This document shows, piece after piece, positions 63,759 through 64,000 of a DNA stretch of 64,000 nucleotides. Made by a program: the position numbers and the translations under genes. The stretch covers positions 1,963,501 to 2,027,500 of the forward strand of contig OU696576.1 of NCBI GenBank assembly GCA_916048095.2. Reading direction: 5' to 3'. This DNA is from Sacculina carcini. Lineage: Eukaryota; Arthropoda; Thecostraca; Sacculinidae. A model generated the notes under the pieces. It did not search any database and was not told the DNA's origin. It worked only from the letters and a program-made list of their open reading frames with translations. Within the stretch, counting starts at the first letter, position 1. Each line of letters begins with the position of its first letter.

Positions 63759-64000
63759 ACAGGTTGGCGTTCTTTCCAGTGAAGGGCCTAGTGTTTTTGT
63801 CAAGTTAAGTTTGGCTTTTTTCCAGTGAAGAGTTTGGGCGTTTTTTCGAAAAGCTTAGCGTTTTTGATGAGTTGATGTTCGGCGTTTTTATTGGGTGTTT
63901 TGACGGTTGTGTTAAATGAATCCGGGTAATTTACATGACATTTTTGTGATAACGGTGGCACCGTGCGTGGTGTCGTGTGCAGGTATTTGTGTGCGACTAT
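63759..64000 (+). other. 3' region of the duplicate exon
   Basis: Matches 20700 onward with one GCGAAAAGCTTGGCGTTTTT-type unit array shortened (63830-63865). Continues to the window end without new features. Confidence 0.6.

Larger units (their letters stand above)
62901..64000 (+). repeat. Second copy of the 43-kb duplicated segment (start)
   Basis: Corresponds to 19606 onward: R1-type repeat, (CA)n tail, terminal RNF14-like exon and its 3' region to GTGTGCGACTAT at the window edge. Relative to the first copy it lacks 20164-20408 and some 20-bp units after the stop. Confidence 0.85.

Overview
This is a eukaryotic window with intron-containing genes, spliceosomal GT-AG junctions, roughly 40% GC, long (TG)n and (TA)n tracts, and several retrotransposon classes. 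It comes from a repeat-rich invertebrate genome. An arthropod is my best guess, because of the GGTTA-rich foldback DNA, the mix of piggyBac, DD35E, Penelope and I-like elements, and an uncharacterised transposon-associated gene family that I associate with arthropods. That assignment is inference only.

Two host genes can be reconstructed. (1) An RNF14-like RBR-type E3 ubiquitin ligase lies on the + strand. Its penultimate exon (2251-2423) and terminal exon (20439-20699) are separated by an 18-kb intron full of transposons, and the intron cuts the RING2 domain in two. (2) A complete four-exon TMEM45-like (DUF716) membrane-protein gene lies on the - strand (24806 down to 21735). Its phases join cleanly into 265 codons, and it converges tail-to-tail with the RNF14-like gene. 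The terminal RNF14 exon with its flanks occurs again at the right edge (63498-63758) with an identical protein sequence. The window is therefore about one unit of a 43.3-kb duplication (19606 corresponds to 62901).

Layout: 1-2250, gypsy and LINE debris plus a (TG)n tract. 2251-20438, RNF14 exon and giant intron: a minus-strand LINE (2495-5310), a 1.07-kb LTR element with target-site duplication (5339-6410), gypsy debris (6415-7762), a 5-kb I-like LINE (7763-12765), a foldback element (14103-14970), a PHD-finger LINE ORF1 (15159-15948), a 570-bp palindrome, and a field of short repeats built on CCCGCCCGTCGTGCGGAA. 20439-24806, RNF14 end and TMEM45-like gene. 24930-29950, SINE-like DNA, a broken transposon-associated gene, Penelope-like ends with hammerhead-like ribozymes, and (TA)n. 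29950-35273, a LINE encoding a PHD-finger ORF1 and a 2A peptide, fused to a second truncated LINE and a Penelope RT fragment. 35274-37440, more short repeats and a relic of TMEM45 exon 1. Three low-copy repeat blocks (37445-40617, 48718-53517, 58605-62900) each carry a piggyBac fragment, a piece of TMEM45 exon 2/intron 1 and a LINE tail. A gypsy element (41535-47272) with a Penelope fragment inside its integrase lies between the first two. A DD35E transposase (53531-54457) and an almost intact LINE ORF2 (54931-57804) lie between the last two.

Nothing here forms an operon. Apart from the two host genes the window is a record of nested insertion, capture of host exons and local duplication. The most notable items are the terminal-exon duplication, the hammerhead-like motifs with matching stem I sequences, the 2A-bearing LINE, the repeatedly copied TMEM45 fragment and the GC-rich modular repeat. 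All identities were judged by eye; no search or alignment was run.
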